Shown: positions 1-8,836 of the stretch, one piece after another
Numbering within the stretch: the first letter of the stretch is position 1
How the letters are laid out: every line of letters begins with the position of its first letter
Assembly (NCBI RefSeq): GCF_036637135.1
Contig: NZ_JAVWNC010000005.1
Coordinates: forward strand, 1-64,000
Length of the DNA stretch: 64,000 bases
Reading direction: 5' to 3'
Source: Anaerorhabdus sp036637135
GTDB lineage: Bacteria > Bacillota_I > Bacilli_A > Erysipelotrichales > Erysipelotrichaceae
The notes under the pieces: generated by a model
Database searches by the model: none
What the model was told of the DNA's origin: nothing
Seen by the model: the letters and a program-made list of their open reading frames with translations, nothing else
Translations under genes and position numbers: made by a program

Positions 1-1
1 T

Positions 2-250
2 ATGGTATTCAATGAAATTTTAAAAGTAATAACGTTTCTCCTCATTGTTTTCGATTGGATTTATCATCTTCTTTGGGTTGAAATAATAATTCAAATTCTA
101 CTCATAATTATTTCATTTAAACAATACAATATACTACGAAATGATAATGAAGATAGATACCAAAAAGTCAAAAAAACGGGATACTTCATATTGGGTTCAG
201 TCTGTACAATATTACTTGTTATCAATCTATTTAGACTATTCATGAATTGA
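2..250 (+). CDS. Small hypothetical membrane protein
   Basis: I do not recognise this 82-residue protein. It is strongly hydrophobic, with two or three likely membrane segments (about residues 7-25, 27-40 and 60-80) separated by a charged stretch rich in Asn, Asp, Arg and Lys (about 45-58). The first ATG is at the second base of the window, so the true start could lie further upstream and the gene may be partial. It is followed by about 290 bases holding the alaS promoter and T-box leader, so it is not co-transcribed with alaS in an obvious way. Function unknown. Confidence 0.45.
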   Translation: MVFNEILKVITFLLIVFDWIYHLLWVEIIIQILLIIISFKQYNILRNDNEDRYQKVKKTGYFILGSVCTILLVINLFRLFMN

Positions 251-292
251 ATCATAACCGGTTGCTTTCTTATTATCTACTATAAATCCTTC

Positions 293-320
293 TTGCAAAA
301 GTCAATAGTTATGGTAGAAT
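293..320 (+). promoter_or_regulatory. Candidate alaS promoter
   Basis: TTGCAA (293-298) and TAGAAT (315-320) are separated by 16 bases, directly upstream of the T-box leader. Match to the sigma-A consensus is moderate; the position fits a leader transcript starting near 327. Confidence 0.4.
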
Positions 321-339
321 AATGTAAGAAATCGATGAT

Positions 340-540
340 AAAGATAAGTAAATTAAGGGATTTTAAAGAGAGAAGACATTTGGTGCAAGTCTTCATTGAA
401 CTTAATTGAAGCTACTTTGGAGAGTGGTTAATAACCAACGTGAATCTGCGTTAAGATAATCAAGGTGCATACCAATGGTATGAATCAGGATGGTACCGCG
501 AAATTTTTCGTTCCTGTAATTATTGCAGGAACGTTTTTTA
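340..540 (+). promoter_or_regulatory. T-box leader of alaS (tRNA-Ala sensing)
   Basis: This is a T-box riboswitch that should read through to alaS when uncharged tRNA-Ala builds up. An AGAGAG-type element (near 367-372) opens Stem I. A GAAGAC/GTCTTC hairpin carries a GGUG-type apical loop near 382-385. A GCT alanine codon at 411-413, following GAA, is the likely specifier. The T-box core TGGTACCGCG is at 491-500. An intrinsic terminator follows: CGTTCCTG (509-516) pairs with CAGGAACG (525-532), then a T run. The alanine specifier agrees with the downstream gene. Confidence 0.9.
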
Positions 541-565
541 TTTGTTTATTAAGGAGGAAATAACA

Positions 566-3190
566 ATGAAACAATTAACAGGTAATCAAGTAAGACAAAT
601 GTTTTTAGACTATTTTGCAAGTAAGGGACACGTTATTGAACCAGGTGCAAGTTTAGTGCCGCATAATGATCCAACTTTATTATGGATAAATGCAGGTGTT
701 GCAGCGTTAAAGAAATACTTTGATGGTAGTGAAAAGCCAAAGTGCAATCGTATTACCAATGCACAAAAAAGTATTCGTACCAATGATATTGAAAATGTAG
801 GGAAAACAGCACGTCACCATACATTCTTTGAAATGCTTGGGAATTTTTCAATCGGAGATTACTTCAAAGAAGAAGCAATTCAATTTGCATGGGAATTTCT
901 AACATCCCCTGAGTGGATTGGATTTGATAAGGAAAAAATGTATGTAACTGTTTATCCAGATGATGAAGTAGCATACAATACATGGGTTAATATTTGTAAA
1001 GTTGATCCTAGTCACATTTTAAGAACAGCTGATAACTTTTGGGAGATTGGTGAAGGCCCTAGTGGACCAGATAGTGAAATATTTTATGACCGTGGATCTA
1101 AATTTGATCCTGAAGGGTTAGGAGAAAAGCTCTTTTTTGAAGAGATGGAAAATGATCGCTATATTGAAGTATGGAATGTTGTGTTCTCTCAATATGATGC
1201 TAAAGAAGGCGTTGATCGCAAAGACTATAAAGAATTACCACAAAAGAACATTGATACAGGAATGGGCTTAGAACGTTTAGTTGCACTTATTCAAGAAGGT
1301 GAAACAAACTTTGATACTGATTTATTCATGCCTATTATTGATGCAACAAGTAAGATTTCAAAATTCCCATATGAAGGTGAATATAAGATGGCTTACCGAG
1401 TAATCGCTGACCATATTCGTACTGTTACCTTTGCAATTAGTGATGGTGCTGTGTTCTCCAATGAGGGTAGAGGGTATGTATTACGTCGCGTTCTGCGTCG
1501 TGCTGTACGTTTTGGTATTAAACTTGGTATTCAAGGTGCATTCATGTATCAATTAGTACCAGTAGTAGCAGATATGATGAAGGATTTTTATCCGTATTTA
1601 CAAGAAAAAGTAGATTTGGTATCACGTTTAGTTAAAACTGAAGAAGATACATTTCATGCGACATTAACAAATGGTGAAAAACTTCTTATGGAAGCTTTGA
1701 ATAATGCTTCAAATACAAAAGTACTTGATGGAGAAGTTATGTTCAAATTGTATGATACATATGGTTTCCCTAAAGAACTTACAAAAGAAATTGCTGAGGA
1801 AAAAGGATATACAGTTGATATTGAAGGTTTCACTAAACAAATGGAACTTCAAAAAGAAAGAGCTCGTAATGCTAGGGATTCTGAACAATCTATGTCGAGT
1901 CAATCCATTGATCTTATGAATTTTGAAGTTGAATCTAGTTTCACGGGTTATACTGATACAACTTGTCATAGTAAGGTTATTGGTTGTTTTAAGGATGGTA
2001 TACAAGTAAATGAATTAACAGGTGAAGGAGATATCATTCTAGATCAAACGTGCTTCTACGCTGAAAGTGGAGGACAAATTGCAGATACGGGGACACTATG
2101 TAATGATTCGTTTACAGCATTTGTTACCGATGTTAAAAAAGCTCCACACAAACAACACTTACATCACTTACAAGATATCAAAGGAACAATTCATGAAGGA
2201 GATGTTGTTGATGGCTTAATCGATGTAGAACGTCGTTTGAATATCAAAGCAAACCACTCATCACTTCATTTATTACAAAGTGCATTAAGAAAAGTTGTTG
2301 GAACACATATTGCACAAGCTGGTTCTTATGTATGTGAAGATTATGCTCGTTTTGATTTTACACATTTTGAAAAATTAAGTGATGAACAATTACGTCAAAT
2401 CGAACAAGAAGTAAACGCTATGATTATGCATGATAATCAAGTAGTGACAGAAGTACTCACTATTGATGAAGCTAAGAATTCAGGAGCAATTGCTTTATTT
2501 GATGAAAAATATGGCGATACAGTACGTGTTGTCTCTATGGGGGATGTATCCAAAGAATTCTGTGGTGGAACACATGTAAGTAACACACAAGAAATCGGTG
2601 TATTCAAAATTGAATCTGAAGAAAGTATTGGTTCTGGTATTCGTCGTATCACATCAAAAACGAAGATGGCTGCATACTATGATTTAATTGCTAGAGAAAA
2701 TACAATGAAATCAATTGCTACATCAATGAAATTAAATTCAATTAATTTACTCGAAGAAAAAGTGAACTTAATGATGGATGAGAATGCTCAACTTAAAAAA
2801 GAATTGCAAAGACAAAACGAAAAAATGATGATGCTTGAAGCTGATGAAACAATCAAACAAGCAAAACAAGTTGGTGGTATTAATCTAATTATGATTAAGA
2901 AAGAAAATGCAGATAGTAATTCATTAAAATCTTATGCTGAAGTATTAAGAAATAAATGTGAGGATTCCTTTGTATTCATATCAAATGTAAGTGATGATAA
3001 AGTAACTTATGTTGTAGCCGCAAGTAAGGCAGCTATTGAAAAAGGACTTAAAGCAGGGGATATTGCTAAACTTGCTGCATCAATGAGCGGCGGTAATGGT
3101 GGAGGTAGACCAGACCTAGCTCAATCCGGAGGTAAAGATTGCACAAAAATCGATGAAATCTTTATCACAATCGAAGCAAAACTCGCTTAA
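566..3190 (+). CDS. alaS: Alanyl-tRNA synthetase
   Basis: Charges tRNA-Ala with alanine in the cytoplasm and edits misacylated Ser/Gly-tRNA-Ala. The 874-residue length is normal for AlaRS. Domains in order: class II catalytic core (about 1-240, with GMGLERL of motif 3), tRNA-recognition region, editing domain with HSSLH (H564, H568) and the zinc-site CGGTH (C666, H670), then a C-Ala domain with the Gly-rich SGGNGGGRPD near the end. I start at ATG 566 because AAGGAGG sits at 551-557 at proper spacing; an in-frame ATG at 542 lies in the leader and lacks a ribosome-binding site. Regulated by the T-box upstream. Confidence 0.97.
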   Translation: MKQLTGNQVRQMFLDYFASKGHVIEPGASLVPHNDPTLLWINAGVAALKKYFDGSEKPKCNRITNAQKSIRTNDIENVGKTARHHTFFEMLGNFSIGDYFKEEAIQFAWEFLTSPEWIGFDKEKMYVTVYPDDEVAYNTWVNICKVDPSHILRTADNFWEIGEGPSGPDSEIFYDRGSKFDPEGLGEKLFFEEMENDRYIEVWNVVFSQYDAKEGVDRKDYKELPQKNIDTGMGLERLVALIQEGETNFDTDLFMPIIDATSKISKFPYEGEYKMAYRVIADHIRTVTFAISDGAVFSNEGRGYVLRRVLRRAVRFGIKLGIQGAFMYQLVPVVADMMKDFYPYLQEKVDLVSRLVKTEEDTFHATLTNGEKLLMEALNNASNTKVLDGEVMFKLYDTYGFPKELTKEIAEEKGYTVDIEGFTKQMELQKERARNARDSEQSMSSQSIDLMNFEVESSFTGYTDTTCHSKVIGCFKDGIQVNELTGEGDIILDQTCFYAESGGQIADTGTLCNDSFTAFVTDVKKAPHKQHLHHLQDIKGTIHEGDVVDGLIDVERRLNIKANHSSLHLLQSALRKVVGTHIAQAGSYVCEDYARFDFTHFEKLSDEQLRQIEQEVNAMIMHDNQVVTEVLTIDEAKNSGAIALFDEKYGDTVRVVSMGDVSKEFCGGTHVSNTQEIGVFKIESEESIGSGIRRITSKTKMAAYYDLIARENTMKSIATSMKLNSINLLEEKVNLMMDENAQLKKELQRQNEKMMMLEADETIKQAKQVGGINLIMIKKENADSNSLKSYAEVLRNKCEDSFVFISNVSDDKVTYVVAASKAAIEKGLKAGDIAKLAASMSGGNGGGRPDLAQSGGKDCTKIDEIFITIEAKLA

Positions 3191-3244
3191 ACGCTTTTAT
3201 TTTAAGTGGTTTTAAGCTAAAATAATATAAAGGGGGTAAGACCT

Positions 3245-3508
3245 ATGACAAATAAAGATTTAACTGAAACAATGAATTTTAAGTCTGATGAAATTCGTCG
3301 CAACAACATCAAACAAGTTCTTCGCTTAACCAAAGAAGCTTTGGAGGAAAGAGGTTATAACTCGGTCAACCAACTTGCTGGTTATTTGATTTCAAATGAC
3401 CCCGCTTACATTTCAAGTCACAGAAATGCAAGAAGTATTATTCAATCCGTTGAACGTCATGAACTTATTGAAGAATTAGTTCGATATTATCTAGAGGAAA
3501 ATAAATAA
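3245..3508 (+). CDS. ireB: IreB family regulatory phosphoprotein
   Basis: An 87-residue member of the IreB/YrzL (DUF965) family. In Enterococcus, IreB is phosphorylated by the PASTA kinase IreK and modulates cell-wall stress and cephalosporin tolerance; that role here is inferred from family. The N-terminal part contains the Thr-rich start (TNKDLTETMNF) that carries the phosphorylated threonines in the family, followed by the conserved region ending in a short acidic helix. Strong ribosome-binding site AAGGGGG before ATG 3245. It sits between alaS and ruvX, a conserved order in Bacillota, and ends two bases before ruvX, so the two are co-transcribed. Confidence 0.9.
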   Translation: MTNKDLTETMNFKSDEIRRNNIKQVLRLTKEALEERGYNSVNQLAGYLISNDPAYISSHRNARSIIQSVERHELIEELVRYYLEENK

Positions 3509-3510
3509 CT

Positions 3511-3930
3511 ATGAAACGTGTTCTAGGTTTAGATTTAGGTAGTGTTACATGTGGTATAGCTGTCAGTGATCCTTTGGGAATCGTTGCTAGAGCAGTCAAA
3601 ACAATTCGCTTTCCAGAGAATGACTATGATCAAGCTTGTGATCTAGTACTAGAATGCGTTAAAGAGTTTGCACCAGATGAAATTATTTTGGGATTACCAA
3701 AACACATGAATAATGATATTGGAATAAGAGGACAAATTAGCATTGATTTCAAAGAAATGCTAGAAGAAAAAGTTACATGTCCAGTTATCCTTATCGATGA
3801 AAGGCTATCTACAGTAGCTGCAGAGAAATTCTTGATTTCAGCTGATGTATCAAGAAAAAAAAGGAAGAAAGTCATTGATCAAATGGCAGCTGTCCATGTA
3901 TTACAAGGGTATCTTGATAGAACTCATTAG
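3511..3930 (+). CDS. ruvX: Putative pre-16S rRNA nuclease / Holliday junction resolvase YqgF
   Basis: A 139-residue RNase H-fold protein of the YqgF/RuvX family, implicated in 5' maturation of 16S rRNA and proposed as a Holliday junction resolvase. The N-terminus shows the family signature LGLDLGSVTCGIAVSD with the catalytic Asp at residue 8; LGLPKHMN and the VILIDERLST stretch (second acidic site) follow, and D125 of the C-terminal DQMAAVHVLQ helix completes the active site. Length is typical. It starts two bases after ireB and ends at a short hairpin terminator. Confidence 0.93.
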   Translation: MKRVLGLDLGSVTCGIAVSDPLGIVARAVKTIRFPENDYDQACDLVLECVKEFAPDEIILGLPKHMNNDIGIRGQISIDFKEMLEEKVTCPVILIDERLSTVAAEKFLISADVSRKKRKKVIDQMAAVHVLQGYLDRTH

Positions 3931-3953
3931 GGCGTTAAGACGCCCTTTATTTT
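3930..3953 (+). terminator. Short intrinsic terminator after ruvX
   Basis: GGGCGT (3930-3935) pairs with ACGCCC (3940-3945) around a 4-base loop, followed by TTTATTTT. It begins at the last base of the ruvX stop codon. The T tract is interrupted, so read-through into yrzB is plausible. Confidence 0.6.
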
Positions 3954-3968
3954 GAAAAGGAGAAAATC

Positions 3969-4247
3969 ATGGAAACAAATAAAATTATTATTACTGAAGA
4001 AGATGGATCACAAAAAGAAATGGAAATACTTTTCACTTTTGATGATGATTCTAAAGGGAAGAGCTATGTTTTATTCACAGATCCTCAAGATCCTGAAGGT
4101 GAAGTATTCGCTTGTTCCTATACACCAGAGGGCGAAATGATTCCAGTTAATGACCCTGATGAATGGTCAATGATTGAAGAAGTATTCGGTGCTTTTGTGG
4201 AGGAAATCGAAGATGACGAAGAAAATAGCGAAGAAGAAAAAGCGTAA
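3969..4247 (+). CDS. DUF1292 family protein (YrzB-like)
   Basis: A 92-residue acidic protein of the DUF1292 family, whose genes commonly follow ruvX in Bacillota; biochemical function unknown. The family pattern is visible: an N-terminal ITEEDGSQKEMEILFTF, a Y-V-LFTD segment, then evenly spaced beta strands ending with W-IEEVF and a very acidic tail (EEIEDDEENSEEEKA). AAGGAG precedes ATG 3969. Its last 35 bases overlap mltG, which argues for translational coupling. Confidence 0.85.
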   Translation: METNKIIITEEDGSQKEMEILFTFDDDSKGKSYVLFTDPQDPEGEVFACSYTPEGEMIPVNDPDEWSMIEEVFGAFVEEIEDDEENSEEEKA

Positions 4248-5313
4248 ACTAAATATAAAAAATCTGTTGATTGTTGTTTTATTGTTTTTTGTATTAGTTG
4301 GAGGATCTTCTTATTTCTTCTACACTGATTCTTTAAAACCAGTATCGAAGGATTCTATGCAATCCTCTTTCATAATTGAAAGTGGTCAATCAATGAAGAC
4401 TGTACTAAAAAACTTAAAAGATGAAGGTCTTATTAAAAATGATTTCACAGCATTACTTTTTGCGAAATTTAGTGATCTTACCAGTGTAAAAAAAGGAGAA
4501 TACACTTTAGATAAAAGTTGGAGTGTAAAACAAATTTTAGAATACTTAAATGATTCTAAATCTGCAAATGTAAATGATACACGCATTACAATCATTGAAG
4601 GTGATTGGGCAAAACATATTGCTTCAAAAGTTGCATCTACTACCAATGTATCCGAAGATGAGTTATTTGCATTATGGAACAATGCTGATTATATTCGTTC
4701 CCTAATGGGTAAATATCCATTCTTAACTGAGGATATATTTAATGATAATAGTCGTGTTTATCTTGAAGGTTATTTGTTTCCAAATACATATGATTTCTTT
4801 CAAGAAACTACTGCTCAAGATGTAACAGAAAAAATGCTTGATCAAACTTTAAAAATTTATGATAAATACAAAGCTGATTTTGAACGTGTTTCTAGTGAAA
4901 GAGGTATGAGTATTCATGAACTTTTTACCTTAGCATCAATTGTTCAATATGAAGCAAGTAAAGCTGAAGATATGAAACTCATTGCAGGTGTCTTCTATAA
5001 TCGTTTGGATACAGGTATGATGCTTCAAAGTAGTGTTACAGTTTGCTATGCAATTGATATTGATAAAGGAGATGATTGGATGAAATGTGAAGTAAATCCA
5101 AGTTTTGATTCTCCCTATAATACATATAAATACACAGGACTTCCTCCAGGACCAATTTTAAATCCTGGTGAAGCAGCAATTGAAGCTGTATTGAATCCAA
5201 CATCTTCTAAATATTATTACTTCATGGCTGATGTTTATGGTGATGGTACAGTATACTATGCTGAAACATACGCTGAACATCAAAAGAATGTAAACAAATA
5301 CTTGAAGAAATAG
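4213..5313 (+). CDS. mltG: Endolytic murein transglycosylase MltG
   Basis: Membrane-anchored lytic transglycosylase that cuts nascent glycan strands and is thought to terminate peptidoglycan polymerisation. At 366 residues it has a Lys-rich cytoplasmic N-terminus, one transmembrane helix (about 18-37), a LysM-like region, then the YceG catalytic domain. The catalytic Glu lies in ASIVQYEA (E247), and the family block GLPPGPILNPGEAAI is present. I start at ATG 4213, preceded by GGAGG inside yrzB; the in-frame ATG at 4174 would add 13 residues ahead of the basic stretch and has no clear ribosome-binding site. Followed 12 bases later by udk. Confidence 0.93.
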   Translation: MTKKIAKKKKRKLNIKNLLIVVLLFFVLVGGSSYFFYTDSLKPVSKDSMQSSFIIESGQSMKTVLKNLKDEGLIKNDFTALLFAKFSDLTSVKKGEYTLDKSWSVKQILEYLNDSKSANVNDTRITIIEGDWAKHIASKVASTTNVSEDELFALWNNADYIRSLMGKYPFLTEDIFNDNSRVYLEGYLFPNTYDFFQETTAQDVTEKMLDQTLKIYDKYKADFERVSSERGMSIHELFTLASIVQYEASKAEDMKLIAGVFYNRLDTGMMLQSSVTVCYAIDIDKGDDWMKCEVNPSFDSPYNTYKYTGLPPGPILNPGEAAIEAVLNPTSSKYYYFMADVYGDGTVYYAETYAEHQKNVNKYLKK

Positions 5314-5325
5314 GAGGATTGAATA

Positions 5326-5955
5326 ATGAGACCCATAGTTATAGGTATTGCAGGTGGTAGTGCTTCCGGTAAAACATCAGTTGCTCGTAAAGTAATGGAA
5401 GCATTTAGAGATACAAATTCAGTAACAATCATTAGACAAGATGATTACTATAAAGATCAAACTCATTTACCCATGGAAGAACGTGTAAAAACTAATTATG
5501 ATCATCCATTCGCATTTGATACGGATTACCTGTTAACACAGATTGGTGATTTGTTGATGGGTAAACCCATTGAAAAACCCACATATGATTTCGTTAATCA
5601 TACAAGAAGTAATGAAACTGAAATCGTTAAACCTTGTGATGTTTTAATTCTTGAGGGATTGTTTGTCCTTGAAAATGAAGATCTCCGTGATTTTTTAGAT
5701 ATTAAGATATTTGTTGATACAGATGCTGATATTCGTTTCATTAGACGTTTAAAACGTGATGTAGAAGACCGTGGTAGAACTTTAGATTCAGTGATTAACC
5801 AATATATGAATACTGTGCGAGATATGCATAGTTTATTCATTGAACCAAGTAAGCGATATGCAGATATAATCATCCCAGAAGGTGGGAAAAACAGTGTTGC
5901 CATCGATTTGTTGACAACAAAAATAAGTAGTATTATTACACGTAATATGCTATAA
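5326..5955 (+). CDS. udk: Uridine kinase
   Basis: Phosphorylates uridine and cytidine to UMP and CMP in pyrimidine salvage. The 209-residue length is standard. Residues 10-17 form the Walker A motif GGSASGKT; the RQDDYYKDQ block (substrate-binding Asp), YDHPFAFD and DVLILEGLFVL segments match the family. AGGAGG precedes ATG 5326, 12 bases after mltG. The mltG-udk-greA order is common in Bacillota. Confidence 0.95.
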   Translation: MRPIVIGIAGGSASGKTSVARKVMEAFRDTNSVTIIRQDDYYKDQTHLPMEERVKTNYDHPFAFDTDYLLTQIGDLLMGKPIEKPTYDFVNHTRSNETEIVKPCDVLILEGLFVLENEDLRDFLDIKIFVDTDADIRFIRRLKRDVEDRGRTLDSVINQYMNTVRDMHSLFIEPSKRYADIIIPEGGKNSVAIDLLTTKISSIITRNML

Positions 5956-5956
5956 T
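5948..5956 (+). promoter_or_regulatory. Extended -10 promoter of greA
   Basis: TGCTATAAT is a textbook extended -10 element overlapping the udk stop codon, 23 bases before the greA start. No convincing -35 box lies 17 bases upstream, as often with extended -10 promoters. It suggests greA can be made independently of udk. Confidence 0.55.
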
Positions 5957-5978
5957 ACGGTACGTTAGGAGTGATTTT

Positions 5979-6452
5979 ATGGTAATGGAAGAAAAAATTT
6001 ATGTAACCCAAGAAGGGTTAGATGAATTAAAAAAGGAATATGAAAATTTAGTACACGTAGTAAAGAATGAAGTTATTGAAGACTTAAAAGCTGCTCGTGC
6101 TCAAGGTGACTTATCGGAAAATGCAGATTATGATGCTGCAAGAGACCGTCAAGCACAAGTAGAAGCACGTATTCGTGACTTAGAAGTTATGTTAAACAAT
6201 GTTGAATTGATCCAAGAGAAAAAAGGACGTTCACAAATTGTTAAGCTTGGTTCTACAATTGAAATTCAAGACTTAGATACAAATGAAAAAGAAACTTTCA
6301 TTATTGTTGGTTCTGTTGAATCAGATCCACTTAATGGGAAACTTTCAAATGTAACTCCATTAGCAGTAGCACTTCTTGATAAAAAAGTTGGGGCTGTTGT
6401 TGATGTTGAAGTTGACGAACCATACCAAGTAAAAATTCTTTCTGTAAAATAG
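5979..6452 (+). CDS. greA: Transcription elongation factor GreA
   Basis: Binds RNA polymerase in the secondary channel and stimulates cleavage of backtracked RNA. A 157-residue protein: an N-terminal antiparallel coiled coil (about 1-76) with the tip sequence LSENADYDAARDRQ holding the acidic residues that reach the active site, then a C-terminal FKBP-like domain. AGGAG is seven bases before ATG 5979; ATG 5985 is a possible alternative. No terminator separates it from comEA, 41 bases downstream. Confidence 0.96.
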   Translation: MVMEEKIYVTQEGLDELKKEYENLVHVVKNEVIEDLKAARAQGDLSENADYDAARDRQAQVEARIRDLEVMLNNVELIQEKKGRSQIVKLGSTIEIQDLDTNEKETFIIVGSVESDPLNGKLSNVTPLAVALLDKKVGAVVDVEVDEPYQVKILSVK

Positions 6453-6493
6453 GAAAGACATAATGTATTAAATAAAAATAAGTAGGTGATTCT

Positions 6494-6952
6494 ATGAAGA
6501 TACTGCTTATTTTTTTATTTCTATTTTTTATTCTTTGTCCTCAATTACAACCCGTGTCTATATCTAAAACCAGTTGTATTCGTGTTTATATAAAAGGGGA
6601 AGTAGATGAGGAAACGGATTTATGTTTAGAACCTTATTCCACAGTATTGGAAGCGTTTAAGTATGTTACGTTATCAAATGATGCTGATACATCTTCAATA
6701 AATGAATCTACTATTCTTGCAGATGGCGATGTGTTAATTATTCCTAAACAGAAACAAGTTATTAAAGTGTCTATAAACTTCGCTACCGTTGATGAATTAT
6801 GTATGTTAAAAGGAATTGGTGTAAGTACAGCTAAGAAGATAGTTCGATATCGAATCGACCATGGCTTATTTCAAACATTAGAAGATTTGATGAATGTACC
6901 TGGAATTAAGCAAGCAAGATTCAATCAAATCAAGGATCAGTTAAGTTTATGA
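6494..6952 (+). CDS. comEA: Competence DNA receptor ComEA
   Basis: Membrane-bound double-stranded DNA receptor for natural transformation. The 152-residue protein has an N-terminal hydrophobic anchor (about 1-20), an SLBB-type domain (about 28-92, VYIKGEV and LADGDVLIIP), then a helix-hairpin-helix DNA-binding domain (about 96-152) with INFATVDELCMLKGIG and VPGIKQARFNQIK. It is shorter than the Bacillus protein because the linker between the domains is very short. Its last four bases overlap the comEC start (ATGA). Confidence 0.92.
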   Translation: MKILLIFLFLFFILCPQLQPVSISKTSCIRVYIKGEVDEETDLCLEPYSTVLEAFKYVTLSNDADTSSINESTILADGDVLIIPKQKQVIKVSINFATVDELCMLKGIGVSTAKKIVRYRIDHGLFQTLEDLMNVPGIKQARFNQIKDQLSL

Positions 6953-8832
6953 ATCGCATCTTACCCTTATTTTTAACATGTTTCTTTTTTTGCTTAATCT
7001 ATGAAACACAACCATTAATTATTCTTTTCCTATTGCTTATGTGGTTTATTAAATACCGAGATTATTCAGTCTTTATTGTGCTTGTTTTGTTATTTGGTAT
7101 CGTATTCTATACGCAAATACCATATCAACCTATACTAGAGGGCAAAGTCACTCAGTTAACTTCCAATAGTCTTATTATTGAAAAAGAGGATCACAGAACA
7201 TTAGTCAGTAATTGTTCATTACGCGATTATGATAGTTATCTTGTTGTAAAAGGAACAAATAAACCCATCGAAAGTGCACCATCTTCTTTTGGTTTTTCTT
7301 TTGAATCATGGGCAAAGCAAAATGGTATTTCATCTTCAGTTTACGCAACAGATTGTCAAATAATAAAAGAAGGGTCTACTGTTCGTTCTTTATTTCAAAA
7401 GTGGATTGACCAGAGACCATCCAAAGAATATTTATACAAGACTTTTTTCAACGTATCAAATTATCAAGAAGATATAATTAGTGTATTAAATTCAATTGGA
7501 TTTCCATTTGTGGGATTTCTTTTTATCTTAAGAAAAATTTTGAAATACTTTTTATATGAAGATAAAATGAATTGGGTTGAAGGTTTTCTTATCATTTTGA
7601 ATTGTCTTGTGACTGGGTTTAGTTTTACAATGATTCGTATTTTAATATCTTTTTGTTGTCGCTTTATTCCCATTGATAGTAAAGCTAGAACTGGTATTTT
7701 TGGAATTCTATGCTTTATGTTCTATCCTCACATGATTACTTCCTTGTCTTTTGTTATTCCTTTTGGGTTTCGGCTTATCCAAGTAACACATTGTCCAAAA
7801 CAATTCACACGATATTTTTTTATTTGTGTCATGCAATCTTATTTCTTTTCTTCCATCCATATTGGATTGGTATTATTTTATCCTGTTGTGGTTCTTATTC
7901 AAGGATTGATGGTATTTTACGCTATACTTTGTCTTATATTTACAAACATAAATGGAATCGGGTTTGGATTTCTATCTAATGTATTGAATTTATTGCATCA
8001 ATTTCCATTGATAGGTAATCCTGCTGGATTAGGGTTAATTCTCTATCTTTTGATTGTGTTATGTATTAAAAAACATCGATTGCAGTTATCGTTTTTACTT
8101 TATCTATTTTTTATTCAATTTGGATTATTTCATCCATTTTCAGAATTAACTTTTATTCAAATCGGACAAGGTGATTGTATATTACTTCGTGAGCCTTTTA
8201 ATCAACGAAACATACTCATTGACACTGGTTCTAATAAAAATTATGACTTATTGGAATCATCATTGAAAGCACGTGGAATTCGTGATCTTGATGTTATATT
8301 TATTAGTCACTATGATGAAGACCATGCAGGTAATCTTGAATCATTAAAACAAGATTTCAATGTAAAGAAAGTAATTGATACAAATGAATCTTACCAGACT
8401 TCACAAATACAAATAGAAAGTTTAAATAACCAGAAATACAATGATGAAAATGATAATTCTTTAGTTCTCCATATCAACATGAATCAAGTATCCTTTTTAA
8501 TGATGGGAGATGCATCAAAAATTGTGGAATATGATTTATTTCGTAATCAGTATGATTTTCAAGTTGATTTCATTAAAATTGGTCATCATGGTTCAAATAC
8601 AAGCACATCTAGGAGTTTAATAACTAAAGTAAGACCGAAAGTCGCGATTTTATCTACCGGTTTAAACAATCGTTTTAATCATCCACATCAGGAAACCCTT
8701 GATTTGTTGAATAAATTCAATATCTTATGGCTAAATACAAGTGAAGAAGGGGATATCAGTATACTTTTTACAAGATTTCTTAATTTCATACTCACGAGCA
8801 AGGGAAAAATTGGTATAATAACTAGGTGGTGA
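6949..8832 (+). CDS. comEC: Competence channel protein ComEC/Rec2
   Basis: Polytopic membrane protein that carries single-stranded DNA across the membrane during transformation. At 627 residues it is somewhat shorter than Bacillus ComEC. Order: two N-terminal membrane helices, an OB-like external domain (about 60-130), the central multi-helix competence domain (about 175-400), and a C-terminal metallo-beta-lactamase-like domain (about 405-627) with HYDEDHAGN (H454, D456, D458, H459) and a GHHGS motif, fitting a nuclease-type metal site. ComEA and ComEC together indicate DNA-uptake capacity; the pilus genes are not in this window. Confidence 0.92.
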   Translation: MNRILPLFLTCFFFCLIYETQPLIILFLLLMWFIKYRDYSVFIVLVLLFGIVFYTQIPYQPILEGKVTQLTSNSLIIEKEDHRTLVSNCSLRDYDSYLVVKGTNKPIESAPSSFGFSFESWAKQNGISSSVYATDCQIIKEGSTVRSLFQKWIDQRPSKEYLYKTFFNVSNYQEDIISVLNSIGFPFVGFLFILRKILKYFLYEDKMNWVEGFLIILNCLVTGFSFTMIRILISFCCRFIPIDSKARTGIFGILCFMFYPHMITSLSFVIPFGFRLIQVTHCPKQFTRYFFICVMQSYFFSSIHIGLVLFYPVVVLIQGLMVFYAILCLIFTNINGIGFGFLSNVLNLLHQFPLIGNPAGLGLILYLLIVLCIKKHRLQLSFLLYLFFIQFGLFHPFSELTFIQIGQGDCILLREPFNQRNILIDTGSNKNYDLLESSLKARGIRDLDVIFISHYDEDHAGNLESLKQDFNVKKVIDTNESYQTSQIQIESLNNQKYNDENDNSLVLHINMNQVSFLMMGDASKIVEYDLFRNQYDFQVDFIKIGHHGSNTSTSRSLITKVRPKVAILSTGLNNRFNHPHQETLDLLNKFNILWLNTSEEGDISILFTRFLNFILTSKGKIGIITRW

Positions 8833-8836
8833 TAAG